Shown: positions 1 to 9,516, counted from the stretch's first letter. The stretch: 63,337 bases of DNA from an uncultured Muribaculaceae bacterium (GCA_910586475.1 CAJUHM010000005.1:1-63337); one strand, 5' to 3'. The notes: a model not told the origin generated them from the sequence alone. Translations and numbers: made by a program.

Positions 1-1
1 G

Positions 2-835
2 ACTATTTATATTGGTAAACTGCCGTTAAGTTTATTTAAGATGCGTCTGCCCTGCGAAATCGACAAGATCAGTCAGCTCGGCGTTCGCATCAACTGCGGA
101 GTGACAGTCGGCCCGGATATCAACATTGACCAGCTCTTCGACCAAGGCTTCGACGCCATTTTTATGGGCACAGGCACCGGAAAGCCCCGCCGACTGACGA
201 TACCCGGAATCGAGAACGATAGCGTGCGGCAGGCCATCTACTTCCTGCGCCGCGTGGGTCTCTACAACGCAGGACTGATAAGCCGCCAGGAAGTTCCCGT
301 TAAAGAAGGCGACAAGGTGTTTGTTGTCGGCTGCGGCAATACAGCCATCGACGCGGCCCGCACTGCCCTCTGCCTCGGGGCCTCGGAAGTGACTATAGTA
401 TATCACCGCGACATCGAGCGTATGAGTGCACTTAGGGCTGAATACAACGACGCCGTGGCCGAGGGCGTGAAATTTTTATGGAATAGCTCAGTCACCAAAA
501 TCAAAGGCGACACCCAGCACATCACCTATATTGACATCGAAACCGATGGCAAGACCTCGGCCATAGCCGCCGACAAACTGATTCTCGCCGTAGGCAGCCG
601 TCCCGCAAGCCGCATCGTCTCGACCACTACCGGAATCGAAGTCGACGACAAAGGTTATGTGCTCACCCGCGAGAAGCCCTACGGGATGACCACTCGAAAG
701 GGCGTTTTCGCCGGCGGAGACGTCACAGGCAACCAGGCCACCGTGGTCCACGCCATGCAGGACGCTCGCGCCGTAGCCGCTGGAATCGCTAGTTACGTCG
801 ATGCTCTGACCCTAATGCGCGCCGTAGACAACTAA
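2..835 (+). CDS. FAD/NAD(P)-dependent oxidoreductase, glutamate synthase small-subunit type (5' truncated by window edge)
   Basis: The reading frame is open to the first base of the window, so this is the C-terminal part of a longer protein; the first internal ATG is at 41. The visible part holds the second nucleotide-binding Rossmann fold (VVGCGNTAIDAARTA, about residue 95 from that ATG), the GTGTGKPR stretch typical of the GltD/sulfide dehydrogenase alpha family, and a C-terminal FAD-contacting motif (VFAGGDVTGNQATVVHAM). Family members pass electrons from NAD(P)H through FAD to a partner subunit, such as the large subunit of glutamate synthase or an NfnA-like protein. The missing N-terminus should carry the Fe-S cysteines and the first Rossmann fold. 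The partner gene is not visible, so the exact substrate cannot be fixed. Confidence 0.82.
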   Translation, partial: TIYIGKLPLSLFKMRLPCEIDKISQLGVRINCGVTVGPDINIDQLFDQGFDAIFMGTGTGKPRRLTIPGIENDSVRQAIYFLRRVGLYNAGLISRQEVPVKEGDKVFVVGCGNTAIDAARTALCLGASEVTIVYHRDIERMSALRAEYNDAVAEGVKFLWNSSVTKIKGDTQHITYIDIETDGKTSAIAADKLILAVGSRPASRIVSTTTGIEVDDKGYVLTREKPYGMTTRKGVFAGGDVTGNQATVVHAMQDARAVAAGIASYVDALTLMRAVDN

Positions 836-904
836 TTAAACTCTTCAGGTATTTTAAATAAATAGATTCCCGTCCGCTCATATTTTATGAGCATCTGAAA
901 ATTA

Positions 905-940
905 GGGCTGACTCCATTTTTGCAGGAGTCAGCCCGTTTA
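905..940 (+). terminator. Intrinsic terminator hairpin after the oxidoreductase gene
   Basis: A perfect 11-bp inverted repeat (gggctgactcc at 905-915, ggagtcagccc at 925-935) flanks a 9-base loop and is followed by a short T-rich stretch. It sits about 70 bases past the oxidoreductase stop codon and fits a terminator for that gene. The T tract is short, so it may be weak. Confidence 0.6.
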
Positions 941-1110
941 GGTTAGTTTGCTTTCGCCAAAATTTTGTCTGAACTTTGCCAGATGCGAGTGACATACACT
1001 CCATGTCATCGTAGATGCACCGCAATTTCGGCTTGAGCCTGGTTATTGTCATTTCGGGATGATTTATTGAAGATCACACCTTGATAAATCATCATAACCT
1101 GTAAACTTGC

Positions 1111-1118
1111 TAATTTTG
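1111..1118 (+). promoter_or_regulatory. Bacteroidota -7 promoter box for the RND operon
   Basis: TAATTTTG matches the TAnnTTTG consensus of the Bacteroidota primary sigma factor exactly and lies 41 bases upstream of the first efflux gene. No clear TTG sits at the usual 19-21 base spacing upstream, so strength and exact start are uncertain. Confidence 0.5.
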
Positions 1119-1159
1119 CAGAATGATGTAAGATGATTTAATATGCGTTCTGAATCGAA

Positions 1160-2251
1160 ATGAGTAATATAGATAACGTGATGATATACAGCAAATTTTT
1201 ATCAATAGCAGTGGTGATTGCGCTGCTGTCGTCCTGCGCAGGAGGGGAAAAGGAACAGACTCAGGAGTCTCCTGTCGCACATAATGTGTTCACTGTCTAT
1301 CCAAGCCCGGTGGGAATAGAATCAGTTGTTACTTTACCGGCTACGGTTGAGGAAGGCCGGAGTATCTCGGTCGGATTTAAGACTGGTGGCCAGATAGAGA
1401 AAATTTATGTAAATGAGGGAGATCATGTCAAGGCCGGGCAGGTCATAGCAATTCTTGATTCGGAAGATTATGCCCTCGGGGTGTCATCGCTGCGCGAGAA
1501 ATATGAGAATCTCAAATCGGAAACTGAGCGGCTGACCAAACTTCATGGTTCCGGCAATTTGAGTGACAATGATTATGAGAAGGCTATCTCCGGATTGCGC
1601 CAGTTGGGAATTCAGCTGAAGATAGAAGAGAACAGACTGAGTTATTGTCGTCTTGCGTCACCGGCTTCAGGCATAGTCACAAAAGTAAACTTTGAGAATT
1701 CCGAGATGGTTGATGCCGGAACGCCTGTCATAGAGCTTATGGACAATAACAGTCTGGAGGCTATAGTGGATCTTCCTGTCCGGTTCTATGCGGAGCGTAA
1801 GAATTTCGTCGGATTCGTCGGAGAATCGACTGTGTCTCCTGATAAAACAGTTTCTCTCAGTATGCTGAGTCTGACACCGAGAGCCGACAACACTCAGTTA
1901 TATCGGTTGCGTTTAGGGGTTCCGGGAAATTCCGGTTTTACTCCCGGCATGAATATTAAGGTCCGCATACTCAGTCAGGACAGTAATGAACGGGGAGTCG
2001 GGATTCCGTTGAGTTCTGTGTTTGAAAATGGCGGACGTCGGTATGTGTGGGTTGTGAATCCCTCCGACTCAACAATTAAGGCCACTGAAATAGCGACAGA
2101 CGGCACTGGTGAAAACGGTGTTATCAATGTCGTCTCGGGGATCACGGCAAATGATCTTATTGTACGTACTGGAGTGCGTCATCTTGTGAATGGCGAAAAG
2201 GTGAATATGCTTCAGTCTGAATCCGACACAAATCCCGGGAATCTGCTGTAA
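1160..2251 (+). CDS. RND efflux periplasmic adaptor lipoprotein (HlyD/MFP family)
   Basis: This 363-residue protein is the membrane fusion subunit of a tripartite pump and would link the inner-membrane RND transporter to the outer-membrane channel. A lipoprotein signal is visible: a hydrophobic segment ending in the lipobox L-S-S-C with the acylated Cys at residue 26. The biotinyl-lipoyl half-motifs follow (GGQIEKIYVNEGDHVKAGQ near 75-95 and SPASGIVTKVNF near 165), with a short alpha-helical hairpin between them and a beta-barrel domain after. A second in-frame ATG at 1181 (residue 8) gives a more compact signal peptide and may be the true start. The stop codon overlaps the start of the RND gene (TAATG), so translation is probably coupled. 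The substrate cannot be read from sequence. Confidence 0.9.
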   Translation: MSNIDNVMIYSKFLSIAVVIALLSSCAGGEKEQTQESPVAHNVFTVYPSPVGIESVVTLPATVEEGRSISVGFKTGGQIEKIYVNEGDHVKAGQVIAILDSEDYALGVSSLREKYENLKSETERLTKLHGSGNLSDNDYEKAISGLRQLGIQLKIEENRLSYCRLASPASGIVTKVNFENSEMVDAGTPVIELMDNNSLEAIVDLPVRFYAERKNFVGFVGESTVSPDKTVSLSMLSLTPRADNTQLYRLRLGVPGNSGFTPGMNIKVRILSQDSNERGVGIPLSSVFENGGRRYVWVVNPSDSTIKATEIATDGTGENGVINVVSGITANDLIVRTGVRHLVNGEKVNMLQSESDTNPGNLL

Positions 2252-5200
2252 TGGAAAAGTTAGCTCAGTTTTTTGTCAGGCGACCGACTCTTTTCTGGTC
2301 GCTTATGATCGGTGTCATTCTCTGTGGAGTGTTCAGTTATCTTCAGATGCCTAAACTTGAGGATCCCGCTGTCCCGATCAAACAGGTCAGCGTGATTACT
2401 CTTTATCCGGGTGCTGAAGCTACATCGGTTGAACTTGATGTTGCGGTGCCTATTGAAGATGCTCTTCGCACTCTGCCGAATGTCGATAAAATAAAATCGG
2501 ATGTAACCACCGGGCGAGCCATTATCGGTGTGGAGTTTGTAAAAGAACTTCCGATGTCTGAAATCGAACAGCATTTCGATCTGGTTCGACGGAAAGTAGC
2601 GGATGTCTCCATGAAGTTGCCGCAGGGTGCGATGGATCCAGTTGTTGTTGATGACATGATGGATGTCTATGGGTTGTTTTATGCTTTCTATGGAGAAGGG
2701 TATTCGTCGAAGGAACTTGAGAAATATGCAAAGCTATTGCGACGCGAGTTGCTGACAGTTCCGGGGGTCAAGCGTATAAACATCGGAGGAACCCAGAGTG
2801 AGGTGATCAATATCGAGTTTACACCCGAGTTTCTCAAATCCAACGGGTTGATTCCTACTCAGCTGATGTTGGGCCTGCAAAGTGCGACCGGTGCGGTCGA
2901 CGCCGGCCGGGTTCGTTCTGGCTCCAGACGGCTGACAATGGAAGTCACGGAAGGCATCAGGGATATTGAAGATATAAAGAATCTGTTGTTAAGCACTCCT
3001 GACGGCAAGAGAGTCAGAGTCGGTGATGTTGCGAAAGTGACACGTGAGTATGCAACGCCGCGGACTAATTCGGTCTATGTCAACAATCAGTCGGCGCTGA
3101 CAATAGCCATAACTCTGGAAAACACGGCTGTCGTTCCTGATGTGGGAAAAGCTGTCGATGCGAAGCTGGCTGAGGTCATGAAGCGTTTTCCTGTCGGAAT
3201 GGAGACTGACAAAATTTTCTTTCAGCCGGATAAGGTCGATGACGCAATGGCAGGCTTTATGCTGAATCTGCTTGAGTCGGTGCTGATTGTGGTGGTGTTG
3301 CTGATGTTTACGATGGGATGGCGATCCGGTGTTATTATTGGATTCGGACTTGTGCTGACGGTGGCTCTGTCGTTTCCTGTACTGTCGGTAGCCGGAACCA
3401 CACTGCAGCGCATCTCTCTCGGAGCGTTTATAGTGGCGATGGGTATGCTTGTCGACAACTCGGTTGTTATTATGGACGGTATTCTGAGCGACAGGGCAAA
3501 AGGATTGCCCCAGAATAAGTATCTGTACAGGATCGGGAATAATACGGCGATGCCCTTGCTTGGTGCAACCATTATAGCTGCCTGTACTTTTTTGCCGATT
3601 TACATAACTCCCGGGTCAACCGGAGAGTTTGCGGGCGACCTGTTTGTCGTGATTAGTGTCAGTCTGCTGGCCAGCTGGATTCTTGCTCTGATTCAGGTTC
3701 CTTTCTGCTCTAAATTCTGGCTGGGACCGAAGAAGAAAAGCGAAAAGAATACTGAACTCTATGGAAACGCACTCTACCGCACCATACGTTCGATTCTGCA
3801 ATTCATAATCGGACACAGAATAGTGTCTATCGGGTGTGCAATAGCAATTTTAGTGATCTCTTTTGTTGGAATGTCTAAAGTCAGGTCTGTGTTTTTCCCG
3901 GACTTTGACTACAAACAGTTTGTTGTTGAATGTTATTTCCCAGCGACAGACGATGCGGATCAGGTTGATCAACGAATCCGGCAACTTGCAGACACTGTGG
4001 GCCGAATGGATAAAATTGATCGGGTGATTGTGAGCACCGGGGGTGCGCCTGCGCGATATTGTTTCGTAAGGCCGATGCCGACAGCGGGCGATAATTATGC
4101 GGAACTCATTGTCGACTGCAAGGACTACAGGACAATGCAGGAGATGAACCACAAGGTAAGGGAAAAACTGCGTGCAATCGCACCTGACGCGTATATAAGG
4201 ACTCGTAAGTACAACTTTTCTATCTCGTCGTCACATACGGTTGAGGTTGAGTTTTCCGGACCTGACATACAGGTGCTGAAGGAGCTGTCACAGAAGGCCG
4301 AGAATATAATGCGCGGCAGCAAGTATGTCGACGCATATTCGGTTCAGAACAACTGGAATGCATCTTCTCCCGGCATTCAGTTTGCATTTTCTCAGGCAGA
4401 CGCGCAGCGTGCCGGTGTAAACCGGAGTGATGTCGGCAATGCCCTGCAGGCTGCCACTGACGGATTTGCCATCGGTGTGATAAATGACGGCGACAATATT
4501 TTGCCGATACGGCTTACAATGCGCAACAGCGACGGCTCTAATCCAACTCCGCTAACATCCATTCCGGTCTGGTCGACCGTCAATATCAGCATTGACCCAT
4601 CCCAGATGGAGGGCGTGCTCAGTGGCGCTACCGCACCCGATGAAATTGTCAGCAGTATGGTCCATACGACGCTACTGGGCAATGTGGTGGACAGTGCGTC
4701 TCTTAAATATCGTGATGAATATATCTTCCGATATAATGGGCAGCGCACAATACAGGCGGAAGCCGATCCCGATCCGCTTAATCCTGAAGCGACTCCGAAA
4801 AGAGTGATTGAGGATATTTCCGGACAGATTGAGTCAATTCCTTTGCCTCCGGGTTATTCAATGAGATATGTCGGCGAAAACGAAGTCTCCGGCGAAGCGT
4901 CGGATAAACTGATCGGGCAAATGCCGATTATTCTTATGATGATTTTCAGTGTGCTGTTGTTGCTATTCAATAACTGGAAAAAGATTTTTGTGATAATTCT
5001 CTGCTTCCCGTTTGTGATGTGCGGCATAGTGCCGTTGATGTTGCTTACCGACACACCGTTTACGTTTATTGCACTGATCGGCTGTATGGGGCTGATTGGA
5101 ATGATGGTAAAGAATGCGATCGTGCTGGTTGATGAAATCAATCGTCTTCAGACAGATGAGCATGTCGAGCCCTATAATGCTGTGGTGATGGCTACATTGA

Positions 5201-5385
5201 GCCGTGTGCGTCCTGTCATGCTGGCTTCGTTCACCACTATTCTGGGAATGATACCGTTGCTGACTGATGCGTTGTATGGTTCTTTGGCTGTAACGGTTAT
5301 CGGCGGTTTGTTTATCGGAACAATCATAACTCTTATGCTTCTTCCGCTGTTTTACTCAATTTTCTTCAAGATAAAAAAAGGATGA
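2251..5385 (+). CDS. RND efflux transporter, inner-membrane permease subunit (AcrB/MdtB-like)
   Basis: At 1044 residues this is full length for the AcrB/MexB superfamily. It shows the N-terminal membrane helix, two large periplasmic loops (about 35-330 and 560-860), and two sets of membrane helices. The TM4 proton-relay segment reads GMLVDNSVVIMD, keeping one acidic residue where AcrB has an Asp pair. The TM10 segment MMVKNAIVLVDE keeps the relay lysine. It would use the proton gradient to expel small hydrophobic compounds from the periplasm. It overlaps the adaptor gene by one base and the TolC gene by four, giving a compact three-gene pump. The AraC-family gene just beyond, on the opposite strand, is a possible regulator (inference). 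Confidence 0.95.
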   Translation: MEKLAQFFVRRPTLFWSLMIGVILCGVFSYLQMPKLEDPAVPIKQVSVITLYPGAEATSVELDVAVPIEDALRTLPNVDKIKSDVTTGRAIIGVEFVKELPMSEIEQHFDLVRRKVADVSMKLPQGAMDPVVVDDMMDVYGLFYAFYGEGYSSKELEKYAKLLRRELLTVPGVKRINIGGTQSEVINIEFTPEFLKSNGLIPTQLMLGLQSATGAVDAGRVRSGSRRLTMEVTEGIRDIEDIKNLLLSTPDGKRVRVGDVAKVTREYATPRTNSVYVNNQSALTIAITLENTAVVPDVGKAVDAKLAEVMKRFPVGMETDKIFFQPDKVDDAMAGFMLNLLESVLIVVVLLMFTMGWRSGVIIGFGLVLTVALSFPVLSVAGTTLQRISLGAFIVAMGMLVDNSVVIMDGILSDRAKGLPQNKYLYRIGNNTAMPLLGATIIAACTFLPIYITPGSTGEFAGDLFVVISVSLLASWILALIQVPFCSKFWLGPKKKSEKNTELYGNALYRTIRSILQFIIGHRIVSIGCAIAILVISFVGMSKVRSVFFPDFDYKQFVVECYFPATDDADQVDQRIRQLADTVGRMDKIDRVIVSTGGAPARYCFVRPMPTAGDNYAELIVDCKDYRTMQEMNHKVREKLRAIAPDAYIRTRKYNFSISSSHTVEVEFSGPDIQVLKELSQKAENIMRGSKYVDAYSVQNNWNASSPGIQFAFSQADAQRAGVNRSDVGNALQAATDGFAIGVINDGDNILPIRLTMRNSDGSNPTPLTSIPVWSTVNISIDPSQMEGVLSGATAPDEIVSSMVHTTLLGNVVDSASLKYRDEYIFRYNGQRTIQAEADPDPLNPEATPKRVIEDISGQIESIPLPPGYSMRYVGENEVSGEASDKLIGQMPIILMMIFSVLLLLFNNWKKIFVIILCFPFVMCGIVPLMLLTDTPFTFIALIGCMGLIGMMVKNAIVLVDEINRLQTDEHVEPYNAVVMATLSRVRPVMLASFTTILGMIPLLTDALYGSLAVTVIGGLFIGTIITLMLLPLFYSIFFKIKKG

Positions 5386-6689
5386 AATTATTCAGGATTA
5401 TAACCTTCGCAGCAACTTTGCTTGTCGCGGAAAGTCTGTCAGCCATTACGCTGAATGTATCGCAGGCGGTCGATCTTGCTCTTGAGAACTCTGAGGAATT
5501 AGTCTCGGCAAAAAATGCAGTCGAACAGTCAGGCCTGAACAGGCAGATTGCCAGGACAGGCTATCTGCCCGGTATTTCAGGAAGTGTGACCGGAATGTGG
5601 AGACTGCCCGATAGTGAAACCGATATGGGCATGTCGCTGCGTATGCGCGGAGTTTATATGGCAGGGATCACACTGGTTCAGCCAATTTTCGCCGGCGGTA
5701 AGATCATTGCATCCAATAAGTTCGCCCGCATAGGAGAAACTGTTGCAAAAGAACAGTTGAGGCAGGTCCGCATAAGAATCACGGCTAACGCTGAGGCATC
5801 CTACTGGAGCTATATCGCGGTATTGTCAAAACTTGAAATGATGAACAGCTATCGGGCGCAGATTGATACGGTCTACAGTCAGGTGAAGGCGTCATTTGAG
5901 GCCGGAATGGCGACCAGAAATGATCTGCTGAGAATTGAGGCCCGTCAGGGGCAGGTCAGGTATCAGCAGGAACAGGTGGCTAATGGCGCCGATCTCTGCC
6001 GAATGGCTTTGTGCGACGCGCTTGGACTACCCCTTGACACACCTGTCACGGTGGAAGACTCCGAGATTCCTGTGGAAAGAGCTTCGGATCTGGAAAGCTA
6101 TAACCTTGATTCCAGACCTGAGATGCAGTTGCTTCACGCCGACATAGAGGCAAAACGTCAGCAGGTGTGTGTGACAAGAGCCGAGTTTCTTCCTCAAGTC
6201 GGATTACAGGCCGGCTGGAGCGCACTGGGCAATATAAAACTTGACATGATGCAGCAGGATCCCAGTGGGAATTATGTTCCGGTATCCAACAGAATAAACG
6301 CTAATGGCTGGAATATTATGGTGTCATTGCAGGTCCCGATATTCAACTGGGGAAGAGGTCTGAAAAAAGTTAAGCATGCCCGGCTGGAAGTTGATAATGC
6401 AAGATTGAATCTCAGCAGGGCGACCCGTCAGCTTGACTTGCAGGTGCAGCAGGCAATTGCCAATGTGCGTACCGGAGAGGAGCTTGTGCGTTCTGCGGAA
6501 ACATCTATGAGACAAGCCGAATCCGCCCTTGCGTCGACCACAGAATCGTATCGGCTCGGTCTTGCGACGATAACAGACCTTCTGGACTCACAGGCTCAGT
6601 GGCATACATCACGAAGCAGTCTTATCGAGGCTAAGGCACAGCTTCGCATTCATATTGTTGATTATCGTGCCGCAACGGCCCGAATCTGA
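5382..6689 (+). CDS. TolC family outer-membrane efflux channel
   Basis: This 435-residue protein starts with a cleavable signal peptide (about residues 1-21, ending L-S-A) and shows the internally duplicated long helices and barrel strands of the outer-membrane factor family. Typical pieces are the N-terminal SQAVDLALENSEEL repeat start, the VQPIFAGGK strand, and a second repeat with VPIFNWGRG. It forms the outer-membrane exit duct for the RND pump encoded directly upstream, whose coding region it overlaps by 4 bp (ATGA). It is the last gene of the operon. Confidence 0.93.
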   Translation: MKLFRIITFAATLLVAESLSAITLNVSQAVDLALENSEELVSAKNAVEQSGLNRQIARTGYLPGISGSVTGMWRLPDSETDMGMSLRMRGVYMAGITLVQPIFAGGKIIASNKFARIGETVAKEQLRQVRIRITANAEASYWSYIAVLSKLEMMNSYRAQIDTVYSQVKASFEAGMATRNDLLRIEARQGQVRYQQEQVANGADLCRMALCDALGLPLDTPVTVEDSEIPVERASDLESYNLDSRPEMQLLHADIEAKRQQVCVTRAEFLPQVGLQAGWSALGNIKLDMMQQDPSGNYVPVSNRINANGWNIMVSLQVPIFNWGRGLKKVKHARLEVDNARLNLSRATRQLDLQVQQAIANVRTGEELVRSAETSMRQAESALASTTESYRLGLATITDLLDSQAQWHTSRSSLIEAKAQLRIHIVDYRAATARI

Positions 6690-6784
6690 GACATTGTCTG
6701 GCTTCAAAGCGTTGGCGGTGCGCGGAATTTGTTCATGATCCCAGTTGAATCGTCTGAAAGATTCAATCCACGGGAAGCTACGTT

Positions 6785-6795
6785 CCCCCCCCCCC
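6785..6795. repeat. Homopolymer tract of 11 cytosines
   Basis: An uninterrupted run of 11 C lies between the convergent TolC-like and AraC-family genes. A short open frame runs through it from an ATG at 6735, about 49 codons as read, with no recognisable product. Such tracts slip in replication and in sequencing, so the run length should be treated as approximate. Confidence 0.7.
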
Positions 6796-6874
6796 GCCTG
6801 CAGGCATCAAGAACCTCAATCAGGCTTTCATTTGGCAGACCGGTGTGCCTGGTTAATGTTTGGCTCTATACGTT

Positions 6875-7783
6875 TTACGACTGATTCCGGAGATGGTTGC
6901 GGTATTCCACACCACTCATATTGAAATGCTGTCTGATGTATTTTGAGAATACCGAACAGTTGGAAAATTCCAGACAGACAGAGATTTCTTTCATCGAAAG
7001 ATCTGTGTAGCGCAACATTCGTTCAATCTCATGGTTAAGTATTTCGGTTATCCATTCGCTTGCGGATTTACCGCTTGATTCACGGCAGACGACCGACAGA
7101 TATTTAGGGGATATGTTTAATCTCTGGGCATATTCCTTGACGGAACGAAGAATTCCGTTATCTTTTGTGACTAATTGGATAAAGTCTTGAAATATGACGT
7201 ATTTGTATCCCTGCGTCTGTCTGATAGCCTCAGCTGAATGTGTGTCCGGAATCCGTTTAAGAATATCAAAAAGCAGACAGCCGACAATGTTGGATACAAT
7301 AACATCCTGATCAGCAATGTTGTCTTCTTTTGTCTTGAGTTCCAGAATAGAACAATACGCGTCGATCAGGCTTAGCATAAGATTGTCAAAACGGATTCTG
7401 ACAAAGGGCGTCTTCAGATTGGAGAATTTTGTGAAATAGCCTTTTCTTGCCGAATGTTTGACCACTACATCAGGTGAAAGACAGAGCACTTTGTACTGAA
7501 AATCCGGTGAAGCATTTACGGGCTGTAATATAGTTCCTGGCATACAGATCAGTCCGTCGCCCGATTTGATGTCAAAAGTGGAATCAGGAGTGTTCAGTGT
7601 CAGACTGCCATTCAGGCCAATGAGAATTATCACCATTTTAATCTCATAGATGCCTGTCAGTGGAGGAAATGACGCATTTCCCTCTATGATAGATATGCCA
7701 CAGTTTTTATAGATTACGTCCCAGCTGGCAGTGGTCAGCTGGTCCCATAGGAGCGGCGTTAGCTGTAAGTTGGAGTCTGTCAT
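6875..7783 (-). CDS. AraC family transcriptional regulator
   Basis: This 302-residue protein has an N-terminal cupin-like sensing domain (about residues 35-150) and a C-terminal pair of helix-turn-helix motifs (about 200-300). The segment SVKEYAQRLNISPKYLSVVCRESSGK marks the first HTH and MKEISVCLEFSNCSVFSKYIRQHF the second; the latter matches the AraC signature. It faces the RND efflux operon tail to tail, which suggests but does not show that it controls the pump. Its own upstream region has no clear TAnnTTTG box. The effector molecule is unknown. Confidence 0.88.
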   Translation of the reverse strand: MTDSNLQLTPLLWDQLTTASWDVIYKNCGISIIEGNASFPPLTGIYEIKMVIILIGLNGSLTLNTPDSTFDIKSGDGLICMPGTILQPVNASPDFQYKVLCLSPDVVVKHSARKGYFTKFSNLKTPFVRIRFDNLMLSLIDAYCSILELKTKEDNIADQDVIVSNIVGCLLFDILKRIPDTHSAEAIRQTQGYKYVIFQDFIQLVTKDNGILRSVKEYAQRLNISPKYLSVVCRESSGKSASEWITEILNHEIERMLRYTDLSMKEISVCLEFSNCSVFSKYIRQHFNMSGVEYRNHLRNQS

Positions 7784-7886
7784 GGGGTATTCGTCTTTAG
7801 ACTATAGAGTTATTACTGATAGGGAGATGGGTCAATGTCGATATTTCTCCGTCTATTGTTTTTTTTATCTTAAGCAGTTTAAAAAA

Positions 7887-7933
7887 CGCCTCAAAAGTCA
7901 GACAAGAAACTTTTGGGGCGCTTTTGTTTTTTT
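7887..7933 (-). terminator. Bidirectional terminator after ribH
   Basis: An 11-bp stem (cgcctcaaaag at 7887-7897, cttttggggcg at 7910-7920, one G-T pair) is flanked by A-rich sequence on one side and T-rich sequence on the other. Read on the minus strand it is followed by TTTTTT and ends the ribH transcript; it could also act on plus-strand transcripts. Confidence 0.7.
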
Positions 7934-7967
7934 GTGGTGTAACTTTCTTCGGAGAATGGATGGACGG

Positions 7968-8438
7968 TCAGACTGAGCGGGCGAAGTCGATCATGTGGAG
8001 GGCGGCTTCTGCGGCCTCGCGTCCTTTGTGGCCGTGGCATCCTCCGATGCGTTCGATGGCCTGCAGCTCGTTTTCAACGGTGAGCAGTCCGAATATCACC
8101 GGAGTGTCGCAGTCGGCGTTGAGGGCGGTCACTCCCTGAGTGACGCTCTGGCAGACATAGTCGAAGTGGGGGGTGTCGCCGCGGATGACGCATCCGAACA
8201 CGATCACAGCATCATAGGCTGACGCTTCGATCATGTGGGAGGCGGCAAATGTCAGTTCGACCGCACCGGGAACGTAGAAAACATCAATATCTTTGTCTGT
8301 AAGGCCTTGTTCGTGGAGAACGTCAAGGGCTCCGTCGCGCAGGGCGTAGGTTATTTCTGAATTCCATGAGGCGACAGCGATTCCTATGCGGATGTTGTCG
8401 AGTTTGGGGAGGTTCAGTCTGGGTGCGTTTGTTGACAT
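7968..8438 (-). CDS. ribH: 6,7-dimethyl-8-ribityllumazine synthase
   Basis: RibH condenses 5-amino-6-(D-ribitylamino)uracil with 3,4-dihydroxy-2-butanone 4-phosphate, the step before riboflavin synthase. The 156-residue length is standard. Diagnostic pieces are VPGAVEL (about 56-62), the substrate loop GCVIRGDTPHFDYVC (about 82-96), FGLLTVEN (about 115) and GHKGREAAEAAL near the C-terminus. It is the last gene of a minus-strand group behind a SIS isomerase and a helical-repeat protein (28-base gap), and is followed by a terminator. No FMN riboswitch was seen. Confidence 0.97.
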   Translation of the reverse strand: MSTNAPRLNLPKLDNIRIGIAVASWNSEITYALRDGALDVLHEQGLTDKDIDVFYVPGAVELTFAASHMIEASAYDAVIVFGCVIRGDTPHFDYVCQSVTQGVTALNADCDTPVIFGLLTVENELQAIERIGGCHGHKGREAAEAALHMIDFARSV

Positions 8439-8465
8439 ATGTCGAAAAGGGTTTAGTGTTGGTTT

Positions 8466-9485
8466 TTACGAACGTGGAAATAGTTTGTGCCAGACGTTGA
8501 AGATGTCGAGTGCCGGATTTTTGGCGGCAACAAGTATGTCTACAATGCGGCGGTGTTCTTCGTCGGCGTTGAGTTTCGAGGCTTTGTAGAGCATTGTGTT
8601 GAGGAGATGTATTCCTTTTTCGCGTGTGCTTTTTAGCGAGAGCAGGGCCTGGCCGAGGTCGATCGACAGCTGGAGCTGGATGAGAGTCATATCGGGTGAT
8701 ATTTTGGTCAGGTATTTGAGCGCGCGGGTAAAATACTGCACAGCTTCGCGCTGGCGGTTCATTTTGACTAATGTGCGGCCTTCTGTTGCGAGCGATTCGA
8801 TGAGCCGTATGCCGGCGTCTTCGATTCCTTCGTTGACCATCTGCATGTAGGTGGTCGTGTCGGCCTGATATTGCGCGAGGGTATTGGCCTGTTTCACTCT
8901 TGATTTATAGACCGAGGTTGATGCGTTTAGTGCGAGCAGATGGGCGGCTCCGTAGCGGTCGGCGTTCTGCCGGGCGAGACGTCCGAAGAGTTTCATCGAT
9001 TTCTCGATTTCTCGTTCGGCCTGTTTGTTTTCGTCGCGCGAGCTGTGGATGAATGAAATGTCATAGAGCAGCGCGGCAAGGATCTCCAGAAACGGTTCGT
9101 CTTTGCGCTTGGGACTTTGCGACAATAGGTTGAGGGCGGTCGCAGCGGTCAGGAGGGCGTCGGAAGTGAGATCGGCGTGGATGTACAGCGCTGTGAGGAT
9201 CTGCATCAGGGCCGCGTGGATGTTAAGAAGCGATTCGCTTTCCTCGCCCATGCGGGTGACAACGGTGTCGAATTCCCGGATCAGTTCGATTGCGCGGTCG
9301 GTGCGCCCTTCGGTCACAAGGGTGTAGGCGGCAGTGCGCAGGAAGTCATAGATCGTGTTGAAGGAAAGCCCGTCGAGGGTGTGGCGCAGTTCAGTCGGGT
9401 TGATTGAGCCGCGCAGAATGTCGGGGCTTACAGCCGCAATGTCGCTTGCGGGCAGGAATATTGGGTCGAGTGACAGTTGATTCAT
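8466..9485 (-). CDS. Tetratricopeptide-like helical repeat protein of unknown function
   Basis: The start is set at the ATG at 9485 (protein begins MNQLSLDP), because the frame upstream would run into the end of the SIS isomerase gene. The 339-residue product has no signal peptide or membrane segment and is almost wholly alpha-helical. TPR-like helix pairs are visible, for example TEGRTDRAIELIREF (about 60) and MNRQREAVQYFTRALKYL (about 245-262). It is probably a cytoplasmic scaffold or adaptor. It sits between the isomerase (31-base gap) and ribH (28-base gap) and is likely cotranscribed with both. I do not recognise a specific family. Confidence 0.7.
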   Translation of the reverse strand: MNQLSLDPIFLPASDIAAVSPDILRGSINPTELRHTLDGLSFNTIYDFLRTAAYTLVTEGRTDRAIELIREFDTVVTRMGEESESLLNIHAALMQILTALYIHADLTSDALLTAATALNLLSQSPKRKDEPFLEILAALLYDISFIHSSRDENKQAEREIEKSMKLFGRLARQNADRYGAAHLLALNASTSVYKSRVKQANTLAQYQADTTTYMQMVNEGIEDAGIRLIESLATEGRTLVKMNRQREAVQYFTRALKYLTKISPDMTLIQLQLSIDLGQALLSLKSTREKGIHLLNTMLYKASKLNADEEHRRIVDILVAAKNPALDIFNVWHKLFPRS

Positions 9486-9516
9486 AGAGCCTGAGTGTTT
9501 ACAGGATTGGGGAGGC

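Larger units (their letters stand above)
836..1159. other. Intergenic region before the RND efflux operon
   Basis: These 324 bases hold no convincing gene. They contain a hairpin terminator near the start (905-940) and a Bacteroidota-type -7 box close to the efflux operon (1111-1118). The stretch between them is AT-rich, and I see no further conserved structure there apart from the short inverted sequence gatttatt/aataaatc-like around 1060-1095. Confidence 0.5.

Noticed and set aside
2251..5385. Loss of one Asp in the RND proton-relay motif (LVDN)
   Set aside because: The G-M-L-V-D-N form is common in this branch of RND pumps, so it is not a sign of a dead transporter.
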